A program made the position numbers and the translations under genes. Below, piece after piece: positions 38,254 through 50,723 of a DNA stretch of 64,000 nucleotides; positions within the stretch are counted from its first letter, which is position 1, and the number at the start of each line of letters is the position of its first letter. The notes under the pieces were generated by a model. That model made no database searches, was not told the origin of the DNA, and saw only the letters and a program-made list of their open reading frames with translations. This DNA is from Strigops habroptila (lineage: Eukaryota; Chordata; Aves; Psittaciformes; Psittacidae), in contig NC_044288.2 of assembly GCF_004027225.2 (NCBI RefSeq), positions 22,144,744 through 22,208,743 of the forward strand. Direction: 5' to 3'.

Positions 38254-41200
38254 ACAAGGGTGCAAAGCAGTTATTTTTTCATGGGGCAAGGTTGTCCCTT
38301 ATAGCTGTGATAAAATCTGGGGTGCCCTATGCACAAAGGATGGGCTGTGGATTCATGTAATCCTTCCACCAAAGGTAATAAGGGCATGGCTGGCCCGTGG
38401 GGATGAGAAGAGCTGTGCTGAGGCGTGGTTTGCTCAGGGAGCAGGACCTGTCTCTGTGGCAGCCTTGGCCATGACCCCAGACGTGTCTGCCTGGGGTCAG
38501 CCTCTCTGCTAATCTCCGTATGCTTCTCTCCTGGCAGAGCATATGGCTCCCCGTATGCTAGTGCCATGTCCAATCCATGCGGTGTCCCCATTCCTCTTAA
38601 AGCAGCAGGTTATAAATGTCTACATGCCTTGAAAAGGGAGCTGCTGAAAGGTTTGTAAGGGGTATGGCAGCAAAGGTTGTCACAGACTGCTGGTTCCCTG
38701 CCTTCAGATTTTGCGGAAACCAAAAGTGCATGATCCAGCCCAAACTGCCTCCATCTGTCCTTCCTGTTCCTATGACTGTGCTGGGGTTTGAAACACTCAA
38801 ATGAGGGAGCTCTCAGGTTGTGGATGTGGGATGGGGAACTGCAGCTTCTGCAGGGGCTCTGGACAAACCTCATGGCAAGATGAGCTGTCCCCAGAGGCTC
38901 AGATTTTGGCAGAAGGAGCTTTAGTCTGGTGTAACCTGGAGCATCCCATAGGCCATGTGTTTGGGGTGTAAGTACAGGGAGAAGCTGCCTGCCTGTAATT
39001 GCTGGCAGCAGCCTGTTCGGTCCTGGGGTAGAGGCAGAAAGAGGTTTACAGATCAGGACCCAGGAGCTGGGTCTGCCACCTTGGTGACTCCAGGAGACTC
39101 AAGGGCAGGAAGAGGAACACCTTGCTGGGAAGAAGAAAGGCAGAGGGTGAATTTACTGTAGCCAAAGTTTAAAAGTGACTAAACTCAGAGACAGCTGAAG
39201 AGAAATAACCAAAATCAATTTTTTAATGGATTTTCCTGTGCTTCACAGTGGTTCCAAGAAGCTTGGAGTGATCCAGGAAACAAGGTAATAAGCTGCTGAG
39301 ATATTTATACTGCTTCTGGACAGGACTGCGCTCTGGGTATTTGTTTGATTGGGAGGCGGTGTGTACTGCACATCAGCTGCCAGCTCTTGCTTTGTGCTTA
39401 TAATCAAACTCAGATTGTTTTATTACTTTTCCCCCAAAGGGTTCCCATTATTTCTAACTCAGAGTTTGTTCCTGTCCCACTTAAAAGGGGCTTTTTCCAG
39501 GAGCCAGCAAGGCTGGGTGGGTGCTTGGTTACCCAGGGAGTAGTGGGCAGGTTGCAGGATTGAAAACAAAGCCGAGAGAAAGGACTTTGCTGCCAGGAAA
39601 GAATATCTCTATTCTGTCTCATTCTGTATTTCCTGTAATTGAAAAGGTTCAGGTGCTCTCATAAAACCCAGCTCCTGGGGTTTGTGTTTTCCCTTGGGGA
39701 AGAGGTGCAGGCAATGCTCTCCTGGAGCCCAGCTCGGGGGCCTCGCGGGGGTTTGCTGTCTTGTTATCAGTAAGAGAAATGATGGTAATGAAACATCTCA
39801 GGAGCTGCGGGTGTCGTTCCTCCTTCAGCCCTCATGTCTCAAAGGTAAACGATTACATTGCCAATATTGAGTGCAAGGGTGTTTGAAAGTATTAAGGCTC
39901 CAGTTCATCAGAGGTCATGTTTTATTTGATTTTGGCCAATTGGCAGTTCCCTGTGTTTATGCCTGCTCCTGGAAGTAAATGCCTTCTGGCTTTCTGTGCC
40001 AATGCCAAGCAGTGGTTGAAGCCACTATATGCTCAGATCTCACAGCAGCAATCTATCCTACTGCTGCCTGCTGTGATATCTGGCTGCTCTGTGCATTTAC
40101 AGCAGGCAAAGCTCCCAGGAGGAGGGATTGGGGTTTGGAGTTTCCAGCATAGGTGCATGGACGCCTTCCAGCACCCGTGATGGTCTTGCACATGCACAGT
40201 GTGTCTCCTGCCCTGGGAAATGCCAGACTTGCTCCAAACCAACTGTCCATGGGCAGTAAGTCCAACCTAAGTATGCTGAACACATCAGGTTTTGGGTCCT
40301 GCAAGTGATGTCAGTCCTCTGGAAGACCTGCAAACCCTACAAGATCTCCTTTCTGTGCCCTTAAGAGCTGACAGTAGAACTAAAATATTGATCACAAGCT
40401 CCAAACAGAAGCATTTCTGCATTTTCATCTGAAGAGTTAGGTTTCCAAGCTTTGGTTTTCTGGTTTTTAAAAAGAACTTGTATCTGAGGGGAGGCATAGA
40501 TATTTCAGAACCAGTTCAGGATCACCCAAAAGATGAAAGCAAGACTATTTAAAATCACTGACACAGCCCTGTCATGCTTCCTGACTGCCAATGTAACCAT
40601 GAACCCAAACACCTGGACTGGAAAACCACCCCTCCATCTCCATTAAGGTTCCTCTCATGACACAAGTTACTGTCAGGCCCTGTCTGCATCTCCTGCTTTC
40701 TGACCGATGGTTGTTGCTGCTGGCTTGCTCTTATTCCATTTATCATATAGGTGGTTTTATTTGGTTTTATTGCTTCTTTCACCATTCATCTCACCAAGGC
40801 ACATTTTTATCACTGCTTTTTTAATCAGCGTGGCTTTTTTTTTTAACACATTTAAGGCATCTTTAAAAGATGGTCTTCAACAACTCCAAATTAATCACTC
40901 CAATAATCCTGATAATTTTCCTCCCAGTTCCTAAGTGTTTTCAGCAAAGCTCTTCTCTGGCCATGGTATATGGCTGTATATACGGGTGTCCAGGCATGGA
41001 TTGTATTTGGGCAGAGCAACAAAATCAGGGCACGGTAGGTAACTGTTAATAAGGAGCTTTGTTTGGTTATCTGTTCACCCTATTCCATCAGAAAAGGGGC
41101 TAAGACGGCAGTGTGCTGGAGGTAATGAATACTTGGAGTTGGAAAATAATCGGGATATGTTTCTGAAGCTTCAAGGGTGGGTGATTAGGAGTCACCCAGG

Positions 41201-44200
41201 AACCGTGCCTGGAGCCACAACCACCCAAGGCGTGCTTACCTCCCTTTGGGAAACCAGAGTCCATCCATCTCCATCGCTCTCCTTAGGGTACAGTGTGAGG
41301 ACAAGGAGGAAAACTCTCCTCCTTTTGAAGAGGTCTCTCACAGATCCACAGGCACAGGCTGAGGAGCAGCAAGTTCCCATGTTGGGGTGTTTTACGGGAG
41401 ATGCTGGGGACTGGCTCCTGCCTCCCGGCGCTTTCTTACAGAGAAAATAGATCTCGAATTACCTTGTTTTCATTTCCACTAAAACCGCACGTTGGCAGTT
41501 GCCTTGGAGCTAATCATCTGACACGGTGCTGTGCATCTGTGGACGGCTGTAGCCTGGGTGTGCTGGTTCTGTGTTGGAGGCTGACAGTGCAGCGCTATAG
41601 CATTGTTTTCCTACCGCTATATTCTGTTCCCAGTGCATCATAATAAAGAGGAACATGAAGGTAGGCAATTTATCATAATACAAAAATAAAAAGCATAGTA
41701 ATGTAAATTATGCACATCATTAACCCCAACCGTTGTGGTAAAATGGACACAAATTCTGTAAGAAAATCATCTTAAGGTTGAGCCGTGACAGTTTTCTCTG
41801 AAGGACTTCCCTACGGGTGCTGGAAGCCCCATGTGTCCTCTTCTCTTGGGGCTCAGAGCCCTGTTAACGCACCAACAGCAATAAAAGGTACCTGCTGCTC
41901 CTCATGGGCCACGTTGGGTTACCCATGGAGGGGCTGCAGTACCCTGAAGGATGCTCCTGCTCCACCAGACAACAGCAGGTCAGGCAGCTCAAATGGGATT
42001 CATTGGGCTGTGGTGAACATGGACCTGTCACCATCAGCTCCTCATCTGTTCAAGGCAGATGAAGTCAGTGGCACAACTCATCTCATCCTGCAGTTGATGT
42101 CAGATACAAGTAGGTGAACGATACAACACCCCAAAGTGCTGTGTGTCCCCTTTGGCTGTGTGGGAAGTCAAAAATAGCCAGCTGGGATGTCTGTTTAATG
42201 TCTGGCAATCAGAGGTGAATCCTGTGCCATGTTGCTGTGTTCTCAAGAAATATAAAGAAGGGAATTGGTGTTGAATGCCTCCTTCTTTCCTATTTCTCCC
42301 CTTTTTTCCTTCCTGCTCACTCTTTACCCTCTTCAAAGAGGAAAGAATCGGTTTAAAGTCTTTCATCAGCTCACCCTCATCAAAGGCAAGTGAGCTCCAG
42401 CATGATCAGGATTTCCTGGCCCCCTCCCATCACCCAGATTCCTAAAGCTGGTTTAAAGCAACTTAAAACCTTCCTGCGTAGAATTTTCCCTTGCAAAAAT
42501 TAGCCCTCATGAAAATAAATAATTCCCAGAGGAAATTTCAATTTGATTACAAATATTGGCTTGCTTGGGGGAAGCTTTTTTTTTTTAAACAAAAATCCAT
42601 TTGGAATCAACATTTTCAAATTAAACATGTATGTTCGCTCTGTTATAGTACTTAACTTGTAAAATACCAATTTGGTTTCCAGTGGTTGGGGATTTGAGGA
42701 GTTTCTTCCATCCATGTTTTTCTGCAAGAGCTGAACAAAAGAGACTCCATAAAATTGGGCAAAGCACGGAAAAGATTTGTTTTAATTCTAAAGGATTAAA
42801 AAAATATAATATGAAATGTTGTAAATCATTTTCATGCTTATAAAAAAAAACCTCTCACATAAAAATGCATAGATGTGTGTATTAAAGCTGTAGCTCCAGG
42901 AGGTGCCTGAGCTGCAGAAGCACCAGGCAGAGCAGAAACAGTGGGTGCTGTTCCGCCTGCATCGCTCTGATGGTCTCCACCATCCCACTGCTCCTGTTTC
43001 CAGCAGGTCAGGAGTGATTTTGTGTGGATGTGGCAGCCAGGAGACATGGGGATGAGCAGACAGGTGGGAAAAACTCAGTGGTCCACCACCTTAATGGTGG
43101 CACCAAGGTTTCCACAGGCTCCCCATCATTTCTGAGTTGAAGCCATGGACATGGAGACCCTCAGCATCCACTCCCCTGAAGGCACCCAGGCCAGTAGATG
43201 TTTCTGTGAGTCATGGAACTCAGTTTTGGGCTTCACACCCCACCAGAGTTGTACTTCAGACACCCCTCTGGAGTTTGGACCTGCTGGATAAAGCCAACCC
43301 AACTGTTTAGGATGTGTATTTCTGTTTTTTTCCCCCCAGCTTCTCTCTTTCTCTGCTGCGAGCGACCCTTCTGCTCTTGGAAACACTGAAGTTCAACTGA
43401 AACACTTCAGGAACCTCACAGATTTCAGGCTATGGGATACTCGGGTGTGAATGTGCGCTGCTTTTGCTGCTTCATGGATTAAAAAGAGGTAAGAAACCAA
43501 CTTAGCTCCATCCAGTGTAGGAGCTTTGTTAGGGGAAAGGGGCAAATAGTTCTTTGTATGAGAAGACCACGGTGAGCTCTTTGTACTGGTTGGTTTTGGA
43601 GGGGAAAGAATGGGTAGGAGGAAGGAGCTGGAGGAACAGCAACCTTCTTCTGATGTAGATTGAGTTCCCGTGGGCTATTTGTCCTGTGAGAGATACTGAC
43701 TGGGGCCAGCCTTCAGCCAAACGTGCCTCTGCCAAAATATAACTAACCCATGACCATTCTAAGTGACCCTGCCTGGAGTTGGGGGCTCTCTTGAAGCCTC
43801 AATAAGGGGCAGAGGGGTTAAGCTCTCCCTGGAGTGGGGTGACCACCCCAGGTCCCTGCAGAAGATGAGCAAGCTTTAGCAAAGACACCGCACGCTGGAG
43901 GTATCCAGGTATCAGCCAGAAATTACTCCAGGCAGTGGAAGTGCTTTTTAGGAGCGCTTTATTAATAGACACACATAACAAATGGCTGATAACAAATGCA
44001 AAAAGCCCTGGGACTAAAGGCCATTCATCGCAGCGGGAGGCACTGGGAGAAGCTCGCTCTGGCAGCAGAGCCACGCTCTTACATCAACGCAGGGAAAACA
44101 AATGCCTGAACTGTTTATTATAGCAAAGGTGCAATCTCTGCACCTCCCAGTCATGCCTTAGCACATGAGTGGATGCTGGGCTCCAGCATATGATGGTCAA

Positions 44201-46044
44201 GCCTGTCTTATACTGCATATGGCACAGTGAAGCCTGCAGACCTGGCTGCCCTCCCTGTGCCTGGCATGTGCCTGACTCTGCAGTGATCAGTGCCGGTATC
44301 CAGCGCTTGATCCATGATTCCTCAATGCTCTTCTTAAATAATAGTGTTTAAAATACACTGTTCTGTGCAGATATGATTAAGCTGTTTAGGACGATGGATG
44401 TTGCCAGTGAGGATAACCTCTCTTAAGGTTAATTAATCATTTGTAAACCAACCTTTGGATGTATGCATTATTCATCTGTACTCCTGAACTAATGGGCCAG
44501 ATAATTTTCAGCCACTGGGTTTTTTTGTCAAAGTCTTTAGTTATTCCATAACTGAGGGCAATTGCTGAGGTACAGGGAGGGCAATGCCCTGGGGCATCAC
44601 CTCCACGAGGGATGCTTGTGCTTGCCCATCATTTAGACCACAGCCTGGGTTTAGGCTGGACCACAGCCCAACAGCCACTTTCCTTCCCCACCTGCCTATT
44701 TCTTCCTTGAAGCCTGACTGACCTTAAACTATCTTGAAGACTCCTCTCCAGGAGCCTGACATTTAAAAGTGCACTGACAAAAAATAACTTCTTCTAAAAA
44801 TATGTGTAACTTATTTACCAGCATGGGGAGAGAATTCAAATTACAACATACATATACATTGCGCTGCTGGATTGGGACTTTTGTGGTAGCACTGCTTTCT
44901 CCTCCAGCAAAGCTGCTCCCTGTGGGACTGTGGCATGCAAGGCTCTCCCCAATGTCCAAACCTGGGACTGGCCAAGCAGGAGCAGGGATAAGGAGAGAGG
45001 GGATCCCCATGTGTCCCCTCCTGGGGTGCAGGGAGAGCACAGGGCAAGGCTGCAGTCTTGGGGAACCCAAGGAGATGATTTAACATCTCTCAGCCACCAG
45101 CAGTCGATGGCAGGAAAAGACAAGCCACCATTTCCTGAGAAGACAGCGTGTGGATCATTCTTTGTCAGATTACATAAATGAATTGGGGGAAAAAAAGGAG
45201 GAAAAAAAGAAATCCAAGACTAAACACTGCACAAATCAGTGAACTCAGTACTCAGGAAACCGCTTGTATCTCCATGGGGAAAAGCCTCCTGCACCCCATG
45301 TCCTCCCAAGTGAGAGCAAACCCTGCCCAAACAGGCTTGTCACCCCCTTCCTCACTCAAAAGACAGCGTAGCCACAGGGCCATCTCCAGAACGTGAGGCA
45401 TTCATGTATCTTTAATTATTGTTTCAGCCACACAAATCCATGCTGAATTAAAATTCATGATGGTTCTAGGGTACAAGTCCAAACAATTTGTTCAGTAAAC
45501 TTTGCTCTAATTGGCATTCTGAAAATTTCCTGTTAATCAAGCCCCTTGGGCTCGCTTTACCAGTGTAGTTGTGCCTGCGAATGTCAGTGCTCAGAGGGTG
45601 CACGCATGTACGCCGATTTCAAGGGTCTTTATGAGATATTAACTCCTACACCTTGTCCTCATATTAATTTGCAAGTAATTTTTTAACAACCTTCTGTGGC
45701 CCTGTCTTTTATCTCACTGCTTCATTACTCAAGGCAAGCAAGCGAGCGGAAGAGCGTTTGTAAAACCCCAAACCAAATTGCACTCTAAGATCTTAACATG
45801 AAATGTCCCCATGGGCACCTGAAATTCCTCCCTGCAGGAGCCGCTCTTCCAGTGGCACTTGACTCCAATTTCCACTGAAATTAGAAGATATTCAGGCCCC
45901 CACAGTTAATGTCAGGCATGTGAACGGTGCCTCTGCATGGAGGCTCCAGCCAAACGCACCCAGAAACAGGGTGATGCTTTGGTCCTCATGAGCCGAGGAT
46001 ACGAACATCACCTGAAGAGTCAGGTATAAGCAGAGCTGCTGCTT
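38254..46044. other. Long repeat-free non-coding stretch
   Basis: About 7.8 kb without any recognisable interspersed repeat, flanked by CR1-bearing DNA. No gene is supported. A possible 36-nt exon-like block (39249-39284) and a possible non-coding exon (43340-43488) are described under findings. AT-rich unique blocks with many ATTA/TAAT cores occur at about 41640-41780, 44340-44560 and 45400-45760. Confidence 0.5.
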
Positions 46045-46272
46045 CATACAATCATAGAATGGTTTGGGTTGGAAGGGACCTTAAAGATCATCTTCTTCAA
46101 TCCAGTCTCCCCCAGCCTGTGTTTGTGCTTGGAGTTGCCCCGACCCATGGGCAGGACCTTGCTCTTTGACTTGTTGAACTCCATGAGGTTTGCACTGTCT
46201 CAATTCTGCAGCCTGTCCAGATCCCTCTGGATCCTAAACCTTCCCTCCAGTGTGTCATTCCACCTGCATGTA
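46045..46272 (-). mobile_element. CR1 LINE, 3' end, different subfamily, about 228 bp
   Basis: The plus strand opens with ATCATAGAATGGTTTGGGTT then GGAAGGGACCTTAAAGATCA, the reverse complement of a CR1 terminus. The inner part contains CTTGTTGAACTCCATGAGGT and CAGCCTGTCCAGATCCCTCT. These are typical of the CR1 subfamilies common across birds, including chicken, and are absent from the other copies here. Homology ends near CTCCAGTGTGTC. It is older and unrelated to the young group. Confidence 0.9.
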
Positions 46273-46559
46273 CATGGAGAACATCAGAAATGACTGCAGG
46301 AGATGCCAAGGGCTGGGGGAGTCCTGCCACAGACCCCCTCTTCCCACATACTTTCCAACCTGGACCAATTGGCCAATTCTGGATCTTTTTTCCCCAAGCA
46401 ACAGCTTCTCCACAGCAATGCCCAGTTAGTCCCACGTGGGACCACCTGGGACCACTGCCAGGAAGATTTTGGGAACTTTCAGTTTTGCAGCCTTATCAGG
46501 CTAGTCCTTAACTTACATCCCAAGGGATTTGGGAATAGGAGAAGCTATATATAACCCGA
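46273..46559. other. Anonymous spacer with a perfect 14-bp palindrome
   Basis: Positions 46429-46442 read GTCCCACGTGGGAC, its own reverse complement, with a CACGTG E-box at the centre. It could bind bHLH or USF-type factors, but nothing nearby supports a promoter. Confidence 0.5.
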
Positions 46560-47149
46560 GTGTCTGTTTCCCATCAGCAGAGTAAGACGGAAGAATAGAA
46601 CTAACAGAATAATGAGCATCTGACAGAGATCAGGGGAGCGGTGGAGAAGCTCAATTGGATGGAAATACACGGTAAGGAAACACATGAGAACTGGCAGTTC
46701 CCAGAAGACACCAAAGATGGTGCACAACAGCAAAGTGCTTCTCTGTGAAAGCAGATAAGAAGCATAATTAGATGGCATTACAGCAGCAGCAGGGTCTGGA
46801 AGCTGGAAAGAAGTTGTATGGCAAGTCGAAACGGGTACGTGCCTGGAGGGAGAAGAGAGGAACAATACAGGTTCACAGCGTGAGAGCAGCTACGTCTGCA
46901 TGCACAAGGTTTCGGAGGCAACCAGAAAAGGTCTGCAAATAGATGTAAAATGAGAACAGCAAGATGTGTAGGGATGTAAGCATCTGTGGAAGGAGAACAG
47001 ACTGAGTGCTCAAAGCAGGAATTTTGCCCTGTCACCCTTGTTTCAGTCTTAATAAAAAGGTTAACTGTGAATGAAACTTAATGAAACAGGCTTTGAAGGG
47101 AACTGTGGAGAAGAACCAGCATAAGGGATGAAGTTTAAAGCCACTGGGT
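46560..47149 (+). mobile_element. Possible upstream part of an old LINE relic
   Basis: Purine-rich sequence with no open frame and few minus-strand frames. It leads directly into the reverse-transcriptase relic at 47150 and could be the same old CR1/L3-like element. I cannot name specific matching domains, so the assignment rests on continuity and composition only. An AATAAA lies near 47051. Confidence 0.3.
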
Positions 47150-47520
47150 TATGTCAAATGTATTCAAATTGAGAGGATCTGATGAAATGCACCTAAGAGC
47201 ACTGAACCCTTGGTGGGTATCTTCAAGATTTATGAAGGTGTCAAGGTCCCTGGAGGTGAGAGAAGCACCTCTCATATAAGAGAATAGTTTAAAAAATTGA
47301 GTAATCAATCTCAATTCCCTGAAAAAGGCTGGAAGAAAGTCTTAAATGAACAACTTGTAAGATGTGATGATTAATAAAATCAAAGAACATGGGTTGTCAA
47401 GAACCAGTCATGTCAACCAAATGTGACTTTCTTCTTTGATAAAGCAACAGGCTAGTGGATGATAGGGAAAGCAGGAAACACATGAGTGAGGCGTTTTGGA
47501 TTTTCCCACAGAGCAACCTC
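47150..47520 (+). mobile_element. Ancient CR1/L3-like LINE relic (start of reverse transcriptase)
   Basis: Translated blocks follow the N-terminal part of the CR1/L3 reverse transcriptase. GGATCTGATGAAATGCACC (near 47175) resembles the 'GPD-x-hydrophobic-HP' start. ATGGGTTGTCAAGAACCAG with CATGTCAACCAAATG (47390-47423) resembles the 'QHGF-x-K-x-KSC-x-TN' motif. TTTGATAAAGCAACAGGCTA (47436-47455) resembles the 'F-x-D-x-x-TGLVD' motif. Frames are broken by stops and shifts. Age appears similar to the relic at 29690, and both lie on the plus strand. Confidence 0.62.
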
Positions 47521-50336
47521 GAACAAGCTGAGAAAACACCCCCTAAAACCAATCAGAGCTCACCTGGCAGCACAACCAGTCCTGAAAAGAAGGAATGAGG
47601 GGAGAAGGTTTCTCCAGCCTCCAGTATGGCTCTAGAGGAGGTACTGTCAGCTTTCCTCTCCATACAGCCACTGAGCCACCTTTCTTCAATTTGGCAAACC
47701 ACAGCTTTGCCCAAGGACAGCTCCTTTCCCAAGGGAAATTGAGACTAAACCTCTGTTACGCTGATTTCCAGCATCTCATGTTGGTTTATCCTTAATCTCC
47801 CCATGACATCAGCATCCCCATGCGTATTTAAGCAGAAACATTTTGGTGCAGCTTTATCCCATATTAACCTCAGATACTGGCATTGAGCCGAGAAGATGCT
47901 TTTGATGGAGCTTCAGTTTCTCCACCTGGTTTGGAAATGGTGCAGATCTGTACAACCAGCCTGTGAAGCCTGTGTGTGAGCGTGGAGGCTTTGCCTCTCT
48001 GCTCCCAGCCCTCCACATGGACGGATGGGCTGACGGATGGGGACCCTTGCAAGCTCCAGACAAGGGACTTTGCGAGCTGTAAGAACGGCTGCTGGAGGGA
48101 TGCAGGAACAGAAGCTTTTGATACAGTTTCAAACAATGTGTAATTATCAGGTAGCTGAAAATTAGCCCATCTGTGCCTCGGGAAAAGACAATGAGAAGTT
48201 ATGTGTTACTAATGGCTGAAAAGTGCTGGCAACACAAAACAGGGAATTTTCAGTAAACTTTTCTCTTAAGGTAATGTAATTACACGGTGTAATCCCCAAA
48301 TCTCCTGACTTTTTGGTGGTTTTTGATAAAGCTTATGAGGTCTTCATCCTCCTTTCTTTTTCTTCTCCTCATTGCAGCAGCACTGTCTCTGGCATTTTGA
48401 GCTGTGCCAGCTGTCTGGCTGGGCCACCTAAAGCAGCAGATGTGGGGAACATAAACTGCCTTTACAACAGAATAGCTAACAACATGTATCAGGTTTTTTC
48501 TAAAGCAGATTGTAAATACCCACCCTGCCTTTGCCACAGCCTCGCTATCTGAATGCAAAGCACCCAAGCTTGTAATACTACTGGTAGAGTTGGCCAGCCA
48601 GAGCCCGGGTCTGTGATCCAGGTCAATGCACACGCAAGCAACAGTGTGGTTCAGATTTAGGAGCCCTTTTGTTTTCTCTGCTTTTGGTCCCTGCTGATCC
48701 AGCATGCTTTCTTTAAGTGCCCTGAGGATCCAGTGATAAGGTCTTTGGGCGTTGATGAAGCAAAACCGGAACAGCATAAACCTCATGCAAACAGTCCAGG
48801 CAGGGTAAATAGCTCCTGATTTTTTTATTCATACTTTTGTCTGTGGAATAACTGGGAGTAAATTGCTTTTTCCTTTCCCAGTCCAAATTATTCAGAGAAT
48901 TTTTCTGCTGATTTTTGCTATTCTCCCTTTCGAGAGCGTTTGCTCTTCAAGACGGCCCGCTTAGCACTGAATGGAAAGCAAATGTTGCCTTCACCTTCAG
49001 TGAACTTTGAAGCAATTGATTTTCACCAGCAGAAAAGAAGAGCTGAGAAGTGACAGCTCGTGGGCTTTGCAGAGGATGAATTTTGCCATTTCACGACTGC
49101 CCGTGCAGGAGGATACAGGCGTCCCAGCAGAAAGATGACAGATGCTCTTTCAACTCATCACCATTCAGCCACCAGCCCTGTCCTCTTTCACACACGGGTT
49201 CCTTGGATCGCCAGCTTCTCTGCAGCCGCCCTGCAGATGCTTTAAGCAACCCATAATAGGGAGGGCTCCAAGGGAAATAATTCTTGCTAGCTTTTGTCTG
49301 GTAATCTGAGGTCAAGAAAACAAACTGCTTCCTCTCTGTTCTCTCCAGCGCTGTGGCAAGAAATTCAGCCAAGCTCCGGCACCGAGAACAAAAGCAGAGT
49401 TGGCACAAACACAGGAGGTTCTTAAATGAGTTTGCCACTAGCCGGAAGGGCTGCAAATTGAAGTGAAGATAAGCCCCTTAGCATTTCCCTTCTTTAATCC
49501 AAGCCTCATAAAAGCAGAGATGTGTTTCTAGTCAGTGGGCTTTTACACAGAGGCAGGTATTTCATTTACCCAAAAAACCCCTGGATCGGATAAATTATTA
49601 ATGTTATTTATAAAGGCAATTCTGCCATTCAGCAACTTCTTTTGGATCCCTACTCTTAATCTCCCTGCTTAGCATAAGATACACTCCAGTTAAAAGGCAA
49701 AATCACATTCCCTTACAAGGCCTGCAAAATAATGGAGTGCTGAGGTGCCTGCAAAAAGGGTTGTAGTTTAAATTCCGCTATAAAGACTAATACATTTATC
49801 AGTGGAAAACATAAGCCTCTCTTGCTTGTTCCCTCCCTTCGTGCTGGATGGGGCCTCACTGACACGCATCAAGAGCCATCAAAGCTACTCAGCGAGAACG
49901 ATGGAGATGCAGAACACGCTGCTGCTTACACAGCCTGTTAAGGATGTTTGGTAGATGGGGAAAGCAATATGGTGAGACAGCAAGTAACCCTGTCCTCTCC
50001 TATAATGTGTCCTGCTCTGGGACACCCACAGCCATGTAGGGCTTCTGCAGGCTGAGCCCTATGCCCACCCCATGGATCAAGGTATTATCAAGGGCAGCGA
50101 CACCAGAAGAAATAACCAAGTGTCTCATGGAGGGGACATGTGGACTCCCATGGTCAGGCAATGGAGTCAGGATGCTCTCAGTCCCAAAACAGGTCCTCAG
50201 AGACACCAGGAGAGCTGCCACGATGGTGGCATTGCAGATCTCGACCACAGCAAAAACAGCATGGCATGTAATTACAAGGAGCAAGGGAATAAGGACAAGA
50301 AACTAACAGTCCTGGTGCACGGCCAGCATCGCCATT
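47521..50336. other. Anonymous non-coding DNA
   Basis: No gene or recognised repeat. A 168-codon minus-strand frame (48280-48786) ends in a lysine/arginine-rich stretch but has no domain. The sequence at about 48850-49080 and 49260-49810 is unique and low in repeats, and could include conserved non-coding elements. Confidence 0.5.
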
Positions 50337-50723
50337 TCATAGAATCATGCAATCCAAGACTGGTTTGGGTTGAAGGGACCTTAAAGCTCATCCAGTTCCA
50401 AGCCCCTGCCACGGGCAGGGACACCTTCCACTAGAGCAGGTTGCTCCAAGCCCCTGTGTCCAACCTGGCCTTGAACACTGCCAGGGATGGGGCAGCCACA
50501 GCTTCTCTGGGCACCTGTGCCAGCGCCTCAGCACCCTCACAGGGAAGAGCTTCTGCCTCAGAGCTCATCTCAATCTCCCCTCTGGCAGGTTAAAGCCATT
50601 CCCCTTGGCCTGTCCCTACAGGCCCTTGTCCAAAGCCCCTCTCCAGGTTTCTGGTAGCCCCTTTAGGCACTGGAGCTGCTGTAAGGTCTCCCCTTCAGGA
50701 GCCTTCTCTTCTCCAGGGTGAAC
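50337..50723 (-). mobile_element. CR1 LINE, 5'-truncated, about 387 bp
   Basis: On the plus strand it begins TCATAGAATCATGCAATCCA and runs inward through TCCACTAGAGCAGGTTGCTC and the antisense ORF2 C-terminus to CTTCTCTTCTCCAGGGTGAA. A one-base deletion is visible (GGGCACCTGTGCC versus GGGCACCCTGTGCC in the other copies), and GGTTGAAGGG has lost a G. It is otherwise close to the 7330 copy and young. Confidence 0.95.

Noticed and set aside
38556..38658. Exon-like block after a good acceptor (CTTCTCTCCTGGCAG)
   Set aside because: One open frame ends in a stop, there is no convincing donor, and no homology is recognised. Such sites arise often by chance.
48280..48786. 168-codon minus-strand frame ending in a basic KR-rich segment
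   Set aside because: No family resemblance. The basic stretch comes from a CT-rich tract read antisense.
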